Part shown: piece after piece, positions 1-5,026 of the stretch
Numbering within the stretch: the stretch's first letter is position 1
Layout of the letters: every line of letters starts with the position of its first letter
NCBI GenBank assembly: GCA_017625275.1
Contig: JAGALI010000105.1
Span: 1 to 9,176, forward strand
Length of the DNA: 9,176 nucleotides
From: Clostridia bacterium
GTDB lineage: Bacteria; Bacillota; Clostridia; Oscillospirales; CAG-272
Direction: 5' to 3'
Translations under genes and position numbers: made by a program
The notes under the pieces: generated by a model
Database searches by the model: none
Told to the model about the DNA's origin: nothing
What the model saw: the letters and a program-made list of their open reading frames with translations, nothing else

Positions 1-34
1 AGCCAGCTCCAGAGCCAGCTCCAGAGCCAGCTCC
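1..34 (+). repeat. 12-bp coding tandem repeat for a Pro-Ala-Pro-Glu linker
   Basis: The unit AGCCAGCTCCAG occurs at 1-12 and 13-24 and partly at 25-34, and may extend beyond the window. It encodes the PAPE linker of the partial CDS. Being an exact repeat, it is prone to length changes by slippage. Confidence 0.85.
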
Positions 35-1772
35 TGTTGAGCCAACTCCTTCAACAGAAAACTTGATTGACAATGTAACTATTCTTGATCAAAAGAATCC
101 AAATCCTACCTTCTCAAAGGTAGACCTAGGAGAAATTTATAATGACTCCTATGATATACTTAACAGCAATTTCATCAGATATCAAACAAGAGTATATGAT
201 GATGATGATAATCTAGTATCAAAAACAGTTCATATCGCTAACCCTTACAATTCAAACGTTATTTCTTATACAGTGAAGGCTGATGTAACTAGCGATGATG
301 CAAATTACAACACAACAATAACAGACGTTGAATTTGACACTAATTTCTATTATGGTGAGGATTATCTTTTTGTTGCAGTTTCATATGGTGATCCAGATGT
401 ACTCGGCAAAATTGATGTAGTACTTTACAATCGCTTTGGTGATAAGGTTGCTGAAAAGACAGGTATTGTTCTTCAAAGCAAGCTTAATTTGGGAGCTGAT
501 ATTGATATCAATGATGATCTAGATAACTATGATCTTCCTTTGTTCTGCTTTGACCAGGTTCTCTACTTTGTAGAGGAGGATGGTAAGCTTACAAAGATTA
601 CAACCCTTGAATCTCTTGGTCTTGACCTCTCACAGCTTAAGTATGATGAGACTCTTGGTGAGTTCTATATCAATGGATCTTTATATAATTCTTCAAGATT
701 TGTTCGTTACTACGACAAGACTCTAAAGGAAACAAAGACTGTTGCATATGAAATTAATACCAATGCAACTGAATCCTATACAGTTGTTCTTAACAATCAC
801 GATGTAGTTTATACCGAGATTCTTACACTTCCTATGACTGCTGCTGAGTGGGATGGCTTCTATTCTGGCTCAAAGGCTAATATCACAACATATCTTATCA
901 GTGCAGAGACAGGCGCTAAGACTGTTATTGATACAAAGTATTTCCCAATTTCAAAGGTTGCGCTTGATGACGATTATCTTGAGCTTAAGGATAAGAGCCT
1001 CAACCTCGCTGAATACTATGAGATTGATGAAAATGGCGCTATCGTTCAGGGTAATAAGCTTGCTGTAGTAGGTGCTGATGGTAAGGTTTCTAAGTTCTTC
1101 AATAAGATTCTTGATAACACAACAGTATCTAATACTCAAAATGGTATGGCTAAGATTACAACAATCTATGGTACATACTACATCGATGCAGCTGGTAAGC
1201 CAACTAAGCCTGTAACAATTAATAACCAAAATCCTATTTACAATAACAAATGGGCTATTGTAAATAATGAGAAGGTTTACGACAAGGAAGAAAAGCTTAT
1301 CTATACATTTGATGAGGATACAAGCATCTTAAAGATATTTGACAATTCAATTCTTATCTATAAGAGAGAGGTTATCAACACTACTGAGGAGGGTATTGAA
1401 GAGAAGGCTACAAACTACTACCTCTTCAAGGGTCCTTCAGATATATCTCTTGTTTATACAACAAATTATGATGTTGTACCTACAACAGGTTCAGCAAAAT
1501 CAATGTACTATTGTGGTAGAAACTACTACATTCTCACAGTAACTGATAGAGAAACAGGATATATATCATACAAGTTTTATGATGACCTCGGTGTAGAGAA
1601 GGCAGTTATCGAGTCTAGTGACACTGTATCTATAAATCTCAACTCTTATTCAAACGGTGAGGTAGATTACATTATCGTTAAAAAGACGGTAGAGACAAGA
1701 ACATATATAGATGAGACTAACTATGATTCTGAGTACACTACAACACATCACATCTATTCTGTTATTAAATAA
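1..1772 (+). CDS. C-terminal part of a large secreted or surface-anchored protein of unknown function (5' end outside window)
   Basis: I do not recognise this protein. The reading frame is open from base 3, so the TTG at 63 is not the start. The first visible residues form a Pro/Ala/Glu linker (PAPEPAPEPAPVEPTPSTEN), followed by about 570 residues. Such linkers commonly join a lipoprotein signal or anchor to an exported domain, so an extracytoplasmic location is inferred; any signal peptide lies outside the window. The visible part has no transmembrane segment. It is rich in Asp, Asn, Tyr, Thr and Val and reads as repeated short beta strands (for example TYYIDAAGKPTK, KWAIVNNEKVYDKEEKLIYTF, NSILIYK), suggesting a beta-propeller-like or WG-repeat-like fold. 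I see no catalytic motif, and only two Cys (in FCF and YYCG). The gene ends with TAA at 1770-1772, 10 bp before a strong terminator. It is probably a lineage-specific surface protein unrelated to the replication genes. Confidence 0.8.
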   Translation, partial: PAPEPAPEPAPVEPTPSTENLIDNVTILDQKNPNPTFSKVDLGEIYNDSYDILNSNFIRYQTRVYDDDDNLVSKTVHIANPYNSNVISYTVKADVTSDDANYNTTITDVEFDTNFYYGEDYLFVAVSYGDPDVLGKIDVVLYNRFGDKVAEKTGIVLQSKLNLGADIDINDDLDNYDLPLFCFDQVLYFVEEDGKLTKITTLESLGLDLSQLKYDETLGEFYINGSLYNSSRFVRYYDKTLKETKTVAYEINTNATESYTVVLNNHDVVYTEILTLPMTAAEWDGFYSGSKANITTYLISAETGAKTVIDTKYFPISKVALDDDYLELKDKSLNLAEYYEIDENGAIVQGNKLAVVGADGKVSKFFNKILDNTTVSNTQNGMAKITTIYGTYYIDAAGKPTKPVTINNQNPIYNNKWAIVNNEKVYDKEEKLIYTFDEDTSILKIFDNSILIYKREVINTTEEGIEEKATNYYLFKGPSDISLVYTTNYDVVPTTGSAKSMYYCGRNYYILTVTDRETGYISYKFYDDLGVEKAVIESSDTVSINLNSYSNGEVDYIIVKKTVETRTYIDETNYDSEYTTTHHIYSVIK

Positions 1773-1782
1773 TTAACAAAAT

Positions 1783-1816
1783 AAAAAAGGCACTCCCTCG
1801 GGGGTGTCTTTTTTTA
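1783..1816 (+). terminator. Rho-independent terminator, probably bidirectional
   Basis: A 10-bp stem (1787-1796 with 1801-1810, including two G-U pairs) closes a 4-nt CTCG loop and runs into seven T residues. Six A residues on the other side (1783-1788) give a U-tract on the minus strand as well. It terminates the upstream CDS and could also stop minus-strand transcription from the AbrB-like gene, whose stop codon lies about 260 bp away. Confidence 0.9.
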
Positions 1817-2074
1817 TCATATAACAAAATTAATAATGATATTTTATACTTTAAGTATTATTTTTATTATGATTTATATATAATTTTTAGGTATATTTTT
1901 AATTATAAAATGATGCAAAAATCTTCTTTATTAATTATATAATTATAATATATAATATAAGAAGCCTAAAATCGCGCTTTTTTAGACGCTTTTTAATTTT
2001 AAAAGCTTTTTACCACAAAAATTAAAATTCGCGCTTTTTTCGCCCTTAAATCCCTTAAAATCACATTTTTAGAA
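1817..2074. other. AT-rich intergenic region with small repeats, no gene seen
   Basis: I see no convincing coding frame. TCGCGCTTTTTT occurs twice (1972-1983 and 2029-2040) as isolated GC-rich steps in very AT-rich DNA. TTTTAATTTT (1991-2000) and AAAATTAAAA (2018-2027) are perfect inverted 10-mers that could form a hairpin between the two repeats, and CTAAAA/TTTTAG (1965-1970 and 1980-1985) can form another. These may lie in the 3' untranslated part of the minus-strand AbrB-like transcript. Confidence 0.5.
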
Positions 2075-2260
2075 TTATTTTTTATCTAAAGCCTTCTTTT
2101 CTATAAAAATAATATCATATTTTGAATTTTTTATTAATATCCCATCCTTAGTTGGAATAATTTCAACCTCATTTTCAAAGCCATATATTTTTCTAATTTC
2201 CTTTGGAATTAAAATTCTACCAAGAGAATCTATTTCCTTTTTTATACCTATTTTTTCCAT
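2075..2260 (-). CDS. AbrB/SpoVT-family small DNA-binding regulator
   Basis: This 61-residue protein carries a SpoVT-AbrB (swapped-hairpin) DNA-binding domain over about residues 4-48. The diagnostic run is EIDSLGRILIPKEIRKIYGF (9-28), matching the family pattern 'D-x-L-G-R-h-h-I-P-x-E-h-R'. It is followed by the second strand pair VEIIPTKDGILIK (32-44) and a basic tail (KKALDKK). Family members dimerise to form a four-stranded DNA-binding barrel and act as transition-state regulators or as antitoxins. No toxin gene is adjacent, so a regulator is more likely. The start is fixed by ATG at 2260-2258 with AAAGGAG at 2272-2266, five bases upstream. It lies divergent from the XRE-type gene, sharing 126 bp, and on the opposite strand to every other gene here. 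The target genes are unknown. Confidence 0.88.
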   Translation of the reverse strand: MEKIGIKKEIDSLGRILIPKEIRKIYGFENEVEIIPTKDGILIKNSKYDIIFIEKKALDKK

Positions 2261-2312
2261 TTTTTCTCCTTTATTTATATAATAAATCTATTAAATTTAC
2301 ATATTCTTATCT

Positions 2313-2341
2313 TTAACACAATTATATATTTTATTTATGTT
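2313..2341 (+). promoter_or_regulatory. Candidate promoter of the XRE-family gene
   Basis: TTAACA (2313-2318), a 17-bp spacer and TATGTT (2336-2341) give a 5/6 and 4/6 match to the sigma-A hexamers in the plus direction. It overlaps the minus-strand promoter almost completely, so the two probably compete. The -10 overlaps the left arm of the palindrome. Confidence 0.5.
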
Positions 2342-2349
2342 AAAGTCAA
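2321..2349 (-). promoter_or_regulatory. Promoter of the AbrB-like gene (minus strand)
   Basis: On the minus strand, -35 TTGACT (2349-2344), a 17-bp spacer and a perfect -10 TATAAT (2326-2321) form a strong sigma-A-type promoter. Transcription would start near 2314, giving a leader of about 55 nt before the ATG. The -35 lies inside the left arm of the palindrome at 2338-2369. Confidence 0.75.
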
Positions 2350-2386
2350 GTAAATTCTTAACTTTAACACAAACGGAGATGCTAAT

Positions 2387-2629
2387 ATGAAAATTTACGA
2401 TTTCAACGGAAAGAAAAATATTTGTGGAAAAAGAGTAAAGGAAGCAAGAAAAAATTTAAATTTATCGCAAGAGAATCTTGCAGCTAAGCTTCAAATTGAG
2501 GGAATTATAATAGAAAGAGATAGTATAAGCAGAATAGAAATAGGTACTCGCTTTGTAACAGACTATGAAATAGCCGTTCTTTCTAAAATATTAAATGTTT
2601 CCGTTTCATGGCTTTTAGGCATTGAATAA
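2387..2629 (+). CDS. XRE-family (Cro/CI-type) helix-turn-helix regulator
   Basis: This 80-residue protein is essentially one HTH_XRE domain (about residues 14-79). Helix 1 is GKRVKEARKNLNLS, followed by QENLAAKLQ (first helix of the HTH). The recognition region is ERDSISRIEIGTRFVTDYEI, and the C-terminal helices AVLSKILNVSVSWLLGI include the family-typical 'L..L.VS..WLLG' ending. A short loop insertion (residues 36-44) sits between the two HTH helices, a variant seen in many Clostridia single-domain regulators. There is no sensing or peptidase domain, so it probably acts as a dimeric repressor. The ATG at 2387 is preceded by GGAG at 2375-2378. It is divergent from the AbrB-like gene across a palindromic intergenic region and may repress both. 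The stop is only 19 bp before the promoter of the tRNA transcript; no terminator is visible between them. Confidence 0.9.
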   Translation: MKIYDFNGKKNICGKRVKEARKNLNLSQENLAAKLQIEGIIIERDSISRIEIGTRFVTDYEIAVLSKILNVSVSWLLGIE

Positions 2630-2648
2630 AATATTTTTAAAAAATCTA

Positions 2649-2677
2649 TTGACATAAATGTTTTTTTGTGATATATT
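2649..2677 (+). promoter_or_regulatory. Strong sigma-A promoter for the repeat-tRNA-Ser transcript
   Basis: A perfect -35 TTGACA (2649-2654), a 17-bp spacer and -10 TATATT (2672-2677) predict a start near 2684, just before the first 112-bp unit at 2687. No terminator is visible before 3009, so both units and the tRNA should be on one transcript. Confidence 0.85.
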
Positions 2678-2686
2678 AAGTAAGCA

Positions 2687-2929
2687 AATTAAATATGCAG
2701 GGGTAGATTGACTGTCGTCAATGAATCACGAAGCTCTTTTTAAAGCACAGCTTTAAATCCACTTTTCTTTGCCTGCGTATTTAATCATAATAAATCATAA
2801 TTAAATATGCAGGGGTAGATTGACTGTCGTCAATGAATCACGAAGCTCTTTTTAAAGCACAGCTTTAAATCCACTTTTCTTAATCTGCGTATTTAATCAT
2901 AATAAATCATAATTAAATACGCAGGGGTA
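2687..2929 (+). repeat. Tandem 112-bp structured units (2 full copies plus 19 bp of a third overlapping tRNA-Ser)
   Basis: Unit A is 2687-2798 and unit B 2799-2910. They differ at only three adjacent positions (2770-2772 against 2882-2884). A third unit starts at 2911 and matches for 19 bp, with one T-to-C change at 2920, before becoming the tRNA; the shared GCAGGGGTA is the tRNA acceptor 5' strand plus positions 8-9. Each unit can fold: ATTAAATATGCAGG (2688-2701) pairs over 14 positions with 2772-2785. In unit B one G-C pair becomes G-U, so pairing is kept despite the change. Inside, ATTGAC/GTCAAT (2707-2712 and 2717-2722) closes a TGTC loop, and AAAGC/GCTTT (2742-2746 and 2750-2754) forms a small hairpin. 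There is no coding frame. The units may be a noncoding RNA or duplicated, decayed tRNA-Ser leader DNA. Confidence 0.85.
2884..2925 (+). other. Hairpin that overlaps the tRNA-Ser 5' acceptor strand
   Basis: CTGCGTATTTAAT (2885-2897) is perfectly complementary to 2912-2924, with an extra G-U pair between 2884 and 2925 and a 14-nt loop. Its 3' arm includes the first four or five bases of the mature tRNA, so this stem and the acceptor stem cannot form together in the precursor. Base 2920 is C here but T in units A and B (2696, 2808), making this hairpin the tighter one. Confidence 0.6.
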
Positions 2930-3008
2930 TCGAAGCGGTCACAACGAGGCGGTCTTGAAAACCGTTTGGCCAAAAGCCACGTGGGTTCGAATCCCACCCC
3001 CTGCGCCA
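2921..3008 (+). tRNA. tRNA-Ser (anticodon TGA)
   Basis: The 88-nt gene folds as a class II tRNA. The acceptor GCAGGGG (2921-2927) pairs with CCCCTGC (2998-3004), followed by discriminator G and an encoded CCA (3006-3008). The D stem is TCG/CGA. The anticodon stem GCGGT/ACCGT holds loop CTTGAAA with anticodon TGA, reading serine UCN codons. The long variable arm is TGGC/GCCA, and the T arm GTGGG-TTCGAAT-CCCAC is standard. It is transcribed behind two 112-bp repeat units from the promoter at 2649 and followed directly by a terminator. Its 3' end is duplicated at 3186-3204. Confidence 0.96.
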
Positions 3009-3050
3009 AAAAAAAGACACTCAAACGAGTGTCTTTTTTATTTTTTATTA
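2990..3050 (+). repeat. Direct repeat, copy 1: tRNA-Ser 3' end plus terminator
   Basis: From the second half of the T loop through acceptor, CCA and terminator, this 61-bp stretch is repeated at 3186-3246. The only differences are one A fewer in the A-run and one T more in the second T-run. Repeats covering a tRNA 3' end are the usual footprint of tyrosine-recombinase integration, which is the inferred origin. Confidence 0.85.
3009..3046 (+). terminator. Rho-independent terminator of the tRNA-Ser transcript
   Basis: GACACTC (3016-3022), loop AAAC and GAGTGTC (3027-3033) form a perfect 7-bp stem between an A-tract and T6-A-T6. An almost identical copy lies at 3205-3242. Confidence 0.93.
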
Positions 3051-3058
3051 AATAAAAT

Positions 3059-3195
3059 GGGTGGGATTCGAAGGGGAAAGCGTTAAAAAAATTATTCGGG
3101 GAATGATTTTTTAGCTGGAAGACCGCAGAATTTTACAAGGTATTTTTAAATTTTTATTTCATTATCCTTGTAAAATTCAAGACCTAATCCCACCC
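3059..3195. other. Palindromic insert between the two tRNA 3' ends
   Basis: The segment is bounded by perfect inverted 10-mers GGGTGGGATT (3059-3068) and AATCCCACCC (3186-3195). The left arm extends to 14 bp (3059-3072) as an exact inverted copy of the tRNA T-loop/T-stem segment 2986-2999. Inside is a second perfect 13-bp inverted repeat, GAATTTTACAAGG (3128-3140) with 3166-3178, enclosing 25 AT-rich bases. It contains no coding frame. If transcribed it would form one long two-tier stem. It may be an integration remnant or a small tRNA-derived element; I do not recognise it. Confidence 0.7.
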
Positions 3196-3246
3196 CCTGC
3201 GCCAAAAAAAGACACTCAAACGAGTGTCTTTTTTATTTTTTTATTA
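3186..3246 (+). repeat. Direct repeat, copy 2: orphan tRNA-Ser 3' end plus terminator
   Basis: AATCCCACCCCCTGCGCCA (3186-3204) is the exact 3' end of tRNA-Ser including CCA, but the sequence upstream has no D arm, anticodon arm or matching acceptor strand, so it is not a tRNA gene. It behaves like an attachment-site (attR-like) fragment. Confidence 0.85.
3205..3242 (+). terminator. Duplicate of the tRNA-Ser terminator
   Basis: The same 7-bp stem GACACTC/GAGTGTC (3211-3217 and 3222-3228) with AAAC loop and T-tracts. It gives a second stop that insulates dnaA from upstream transcription. Confidence 0.88.
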
Positions 3247-3261
3247 TTTTTTAATTGAAAT

Positions 3262-3326
3262 TTTTCCACTTTTTTTGTTTATAATTGTAAATTTTTTATT
3301 AACTTTTCCACTTTTTTAGTGGATTA
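3262..3326. promoter_or_regulatory. DnaA-box-like cluster upstream of dnaA
   Basis: TTTTCCACT occurs at 3262-3270 and 3304-3312, exactly 42 bp apart and each continuing into a T-run. An inverted TAATCCACT lies at 3326-3318. Each is 7/9 to the TTATCCACA consensus, and the same variant appears in oriC at 5066-5074. The cluster sits just before the dnaA promoter, as expected for DnaA autoregulation and for the upstream half of a bipartite origin (as in Bacillus subtilis). The arms 3308-3312/3318-3322 can also form a 5-bp hairpin. Confidence 0.6.
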
Positions 3327-3330
3327 CTTA

Positions 3331-3359
3331 TTGACATATATTAATAATTATTATATAAT
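3331..3359 (+). promoter_or_regulatory. dnaA promoter with perfect consensus
   Basis: TTGACA (3331-3336), exactly 17 bp, and TATAAT (3354-3359): both hexamers match the sigma-A consensus fully. Transcription should start near 3366, leaving a leader of about 95 nt. The -35 begins 4 bp after the last DnaA-like box, so bound DnaA could repress it directly. Confidence 0.88.
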
Positions 3360-3372
3360 AATATTGAATATT

Positions 3373-3396
3373 CATGCGCGCGCGTCGCAATGCGCA
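3373..3396 (+). other. GC-alternating tract and hairpin in the dnaA leader
   Basis: Bases 3373-3385 alternate strictly between pyrimidine and purine (CATGCGCGCGCGT), an island of GC in very AT-rich DNA immediately after the predicted start site. TGCGC (3375-3379) can pair with GCGCA (3392-3396). A role in mRNA structure or local supercoiling is possible but only inferred. Confidence 0.4.
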
Positions 3397-3460
3397 AAAT
3401 AAAAGAAGTAAAAAAATGCAAAATGAAATTTTATTTTTCAGTATTGCAAAAGGAGCATAA

Positions 3461-4843
3461 ATGTTAGAAAAGCTAGAAAGCATATGGCTTCCTATATCTG
3501 AGGAGCTTAGAAAAAATCATCCTGACACTGCATATAATCTATGGTTTAGTGATATGGAGCTTGTTTCCTTGACTGCCAAGGAGGCTATGTTTACAACACC
3601 TACAAATTTAAAAAGAAATGTTATTCTTGATAATTTTGCAGAGGAAATTGCTGACATAACAGAAAAAATAGTTGGCTTCAGACCCAGAGTCGTGATTTTA
3701 TCAACGGAAAACGAGGAAATAGACCTTTCTGCGCCAAGCATTGAAATCTTTACGAAAATTGAGCGTGGTGAGGCTGAAAAGGACGATAGCATAGTAATGC
3801 CAAGTGATTATCGCTCGGATTACACCTTTGATAACTTTATTGCAGGCTCATCAAATGATTTTGCCTATGCAGCTGCAAGGGCTGTTTCTGACAAGGACCT
3901 TGATGACCCAGAAACTCTAAGGGCTAATATGTTCAATCCTTTATTTATCTATGGCCCATCTGGAGTTGGAAAAACCCACCTTCTTTATGCTATAACTAAC
4001 AAGCTGGCTAAAAGATACCCAAACAAAAAAATCGTTTATATTAAGGGTGAGGAATTTACAAATCAGCTAGTTGAGGCTATAAGAAAGAAAACAACAGCTC
4101 AATTTAGAGAAAAGCTTCGCATGGTTGATGTTCTTCTAATTGACGATATTCAATTTGTGGCAGGTAGAGAGGCAACTCAGCTTGAGGTATTTAATACCTT
4201 TAATGCAGTTTACGAGGAAAGAAAGCAAATTATTCTAACCTCTGACCGTCCACCATATGAAATAAGAACTCTTGAGGAAAGACTTAGGACAAGATTTATG
4301 TCAGGTATTCTTGCTGACATTTCCTTGCCGGATTATGATTTAAGGCTTGCAATCCTTCAGCAAAAGGCTAAGGACCATAAAATATACCTTCCAAGCGAAA
4401 TTTTAAAGTATATCGCAGAGAATGTAACTGCATCAATTCGTCAGCTTGAGGGTGTTGTTAAAAAGCTTGGCGCTATAAAGTTCCTTCAAGGCTCAGATAT
4501 TACTCTTGAAAGAGTTAAGGAGATAACTAAGGACTTTGCTCAGGCCAAGGAAAATGATTCAAGAAAGTTTGAGGAAATTATTGTCTCAGTTTCAACCAAG
4601 TATGGTGTAAGCAAGGAGGATATTCTATCCAGCAAGAGAAATAAGGAAATCGTTCTTGCCCGTCATATTTGCGTTTACATAGCGCGCGAGATTACCTCGC
4701 TATCTCAATCTCAAATAGCTAAGATTCTTAATCGTGACCGTTCTACGCTTGTTTCAAGTGAAAAGTTTGTAAAGGATAGAATGGCTGAGGATAATGAATT
4801 TGCTCTTGATATTAAGGAGCTTATAAGAGAATTAAACTCTTAA
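3461..4843 (+). CDS. dnaA: Chromosomal replication initiator protein DnaA
   Basis: DnaA is the AAA+ ATPase that binds DnaA boxes, melts oriC and helps load the replicative helicase. Domain I (1-80) is followed by a short linker (about 81-118) and the AAA+ core. The core has Walker A GPSGVGKT (165-172), Walker B LLIDD (225-229), sensor I ILTSDR (258-263), the arginine-rich box ERLRTRF (273-279) and sensor II SIRQLEG (325-331). Domain IV spans about 369-460. At 460 residues it is normal length. Two oddities: the linker before Walker A carries an acidic insert of several residues (DKDLDDPETLRAN, 144-156), and the usual DNA-contact signature RDHTTVLHA reads RDRSTLVSS (425-433), changing the His and first Thr that contact the box. 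ATG at 3461 follows AGGAG (3451-3455). It sits upstream of oriC and dnaN and is probably autoregulated. Confidence 0.98.
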   Translation: MLEKLESIWLPISEELRKNHPDTAYNLWFSDMELVSLTAKEAMFTTPTNLKRNVILDNFAEEIADITEKIVGFRPRVVILSTENEEIDLSAPSIEIFTKIERGEAEKDDSIVMPSDYRSDYTFDNFIAGSSNDFAYAAARAVSDKDLDDPETLRANMFNPLFIYGPSGVGKTHLLYAITNKLAKRYPNKKIVYIKGEEFTNQLVEAIRKKTTAQFREKLRMVDVLLIDDIQFVAGREATQLEVFNTFNAVYEERKQIILTSDRPPYEIRTLEERLRTRFMSGILADISLPDYDLRLAILQQKAKDHKIYLPSEILKYIAENVTASIRQLEGVVKKLGAIKFLQGSDITLERVKEITKDFAQAKENDSRKFEEIIVSVSTKYGVSKEDILSSKRNKEIVLARHICVYIAREITSLSQSQIAKILNRDRSTLVSSEKFVKDRMAEDNEFALDIKELIRELNS

Positions 4844-4947
4844 GGAATAAATTAGCTTTCCACCTTATCAACTAACGAGGTGTAAAATCACTTTATTTAG
4901 CCACCAATTTTTCTTATTAATTCTTTTTAAATAAATTAATTAAATAC

Positions 4948-4987
4948 TAGTAGCAGTAGTAGTAGGGGCGTTGGATTTGTTGGATAA
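4948..4987. promoter_or_regulatory. Basal unwinding element: DnaA-trios, GC step and adjacent DnaA boxes
   Basis: Six consecutive trinucleotides TAG-TAG-CAG-TAG-TAG-TAG (4948-4965) read 3'-GAT on the plus strand away from the boxes, which is the known DnaA-trio polarity. GGGCG (4966-4970) is the GC-rich step. Two box-like sites follow on the minus strand, 4978-4970 and 4987-4979 (TTATCCAAC), sharing GTTGGAT with a 9-bp pitch. AT-rich DNA lies on the far side. In Bacillus subtilis this arrangement loads DnaA onto single-stranded DNA for opening; the same role is inferred. Confidence 0.88.
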
Positions 4988-5026
4988 CCCACTTAGTGAT
5001 GAAAATAAACAGAATTTGAGGTAAAA

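Larger units (their letters stand above)
2311..2371. promoter_or_regulatory. Operator-like palindrome and half-site between the divergent regulators
   Basis: Arms 2338-2350 (TGTTAAAGTCAAG) and 2357-2369 (CTTAACTTTAACA) are inverted with one mismatch in 13, separated by 6 bp. CTTTAACACA also occurs at 2311-2320 as a direct copy of 2362-2371. The sites cover both promoters and end 6 bp before the XRE gene's Shine-Dalgarno (GGAG, 2375-2378). Binding by the XRE protein, and hence autoregulation plus control of the AbrB-like gene, is inferred from the layout; the AbrB-like protein is the alternative ligand. Confidence 0.6.

Noticed and set aside
63..65. TTG at 63 as the start of the first CDS
   Set aside because: The frame is open to the window edge and encodes a repeat linker upstream, so the real start is outside the window.
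2075..2629. Toxin-antitoxin pair (AbrB-like plus XRE)
   Set aside because: The two genes are divergent, both are DNA-binding regulators, and no toxin-like frame overlaps or follows either.
2697..2779. Unit A read as a second tRNA gene
   Set aside because: Only the acceptor-like ends and bases TA at positions 8-9 resemble a tRNA. There is no anticodon arm or TTCGAAT-type T loop and no CCA.
2687..2910. CRISPR-like array from the direct repeats
   Set aside because: Units are 112 bp, contiguous, only two complete, and there are no variable spacers and no cas genes.
3186..3204. A second tRNA-Ser gene
   Set aside because: Only the 3' 19 bases are present; D arm, anticodon arm, variable arm and 5' acceptor strand are missing.
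3517..3792. Open frame on the minus strand inside dnaA, with similar ones inside dnaN, recF and gyrB
   Set aside because: They lie fully opposite unmistakable conserved genes and have no family resemblance; they are shadows of codon bias.
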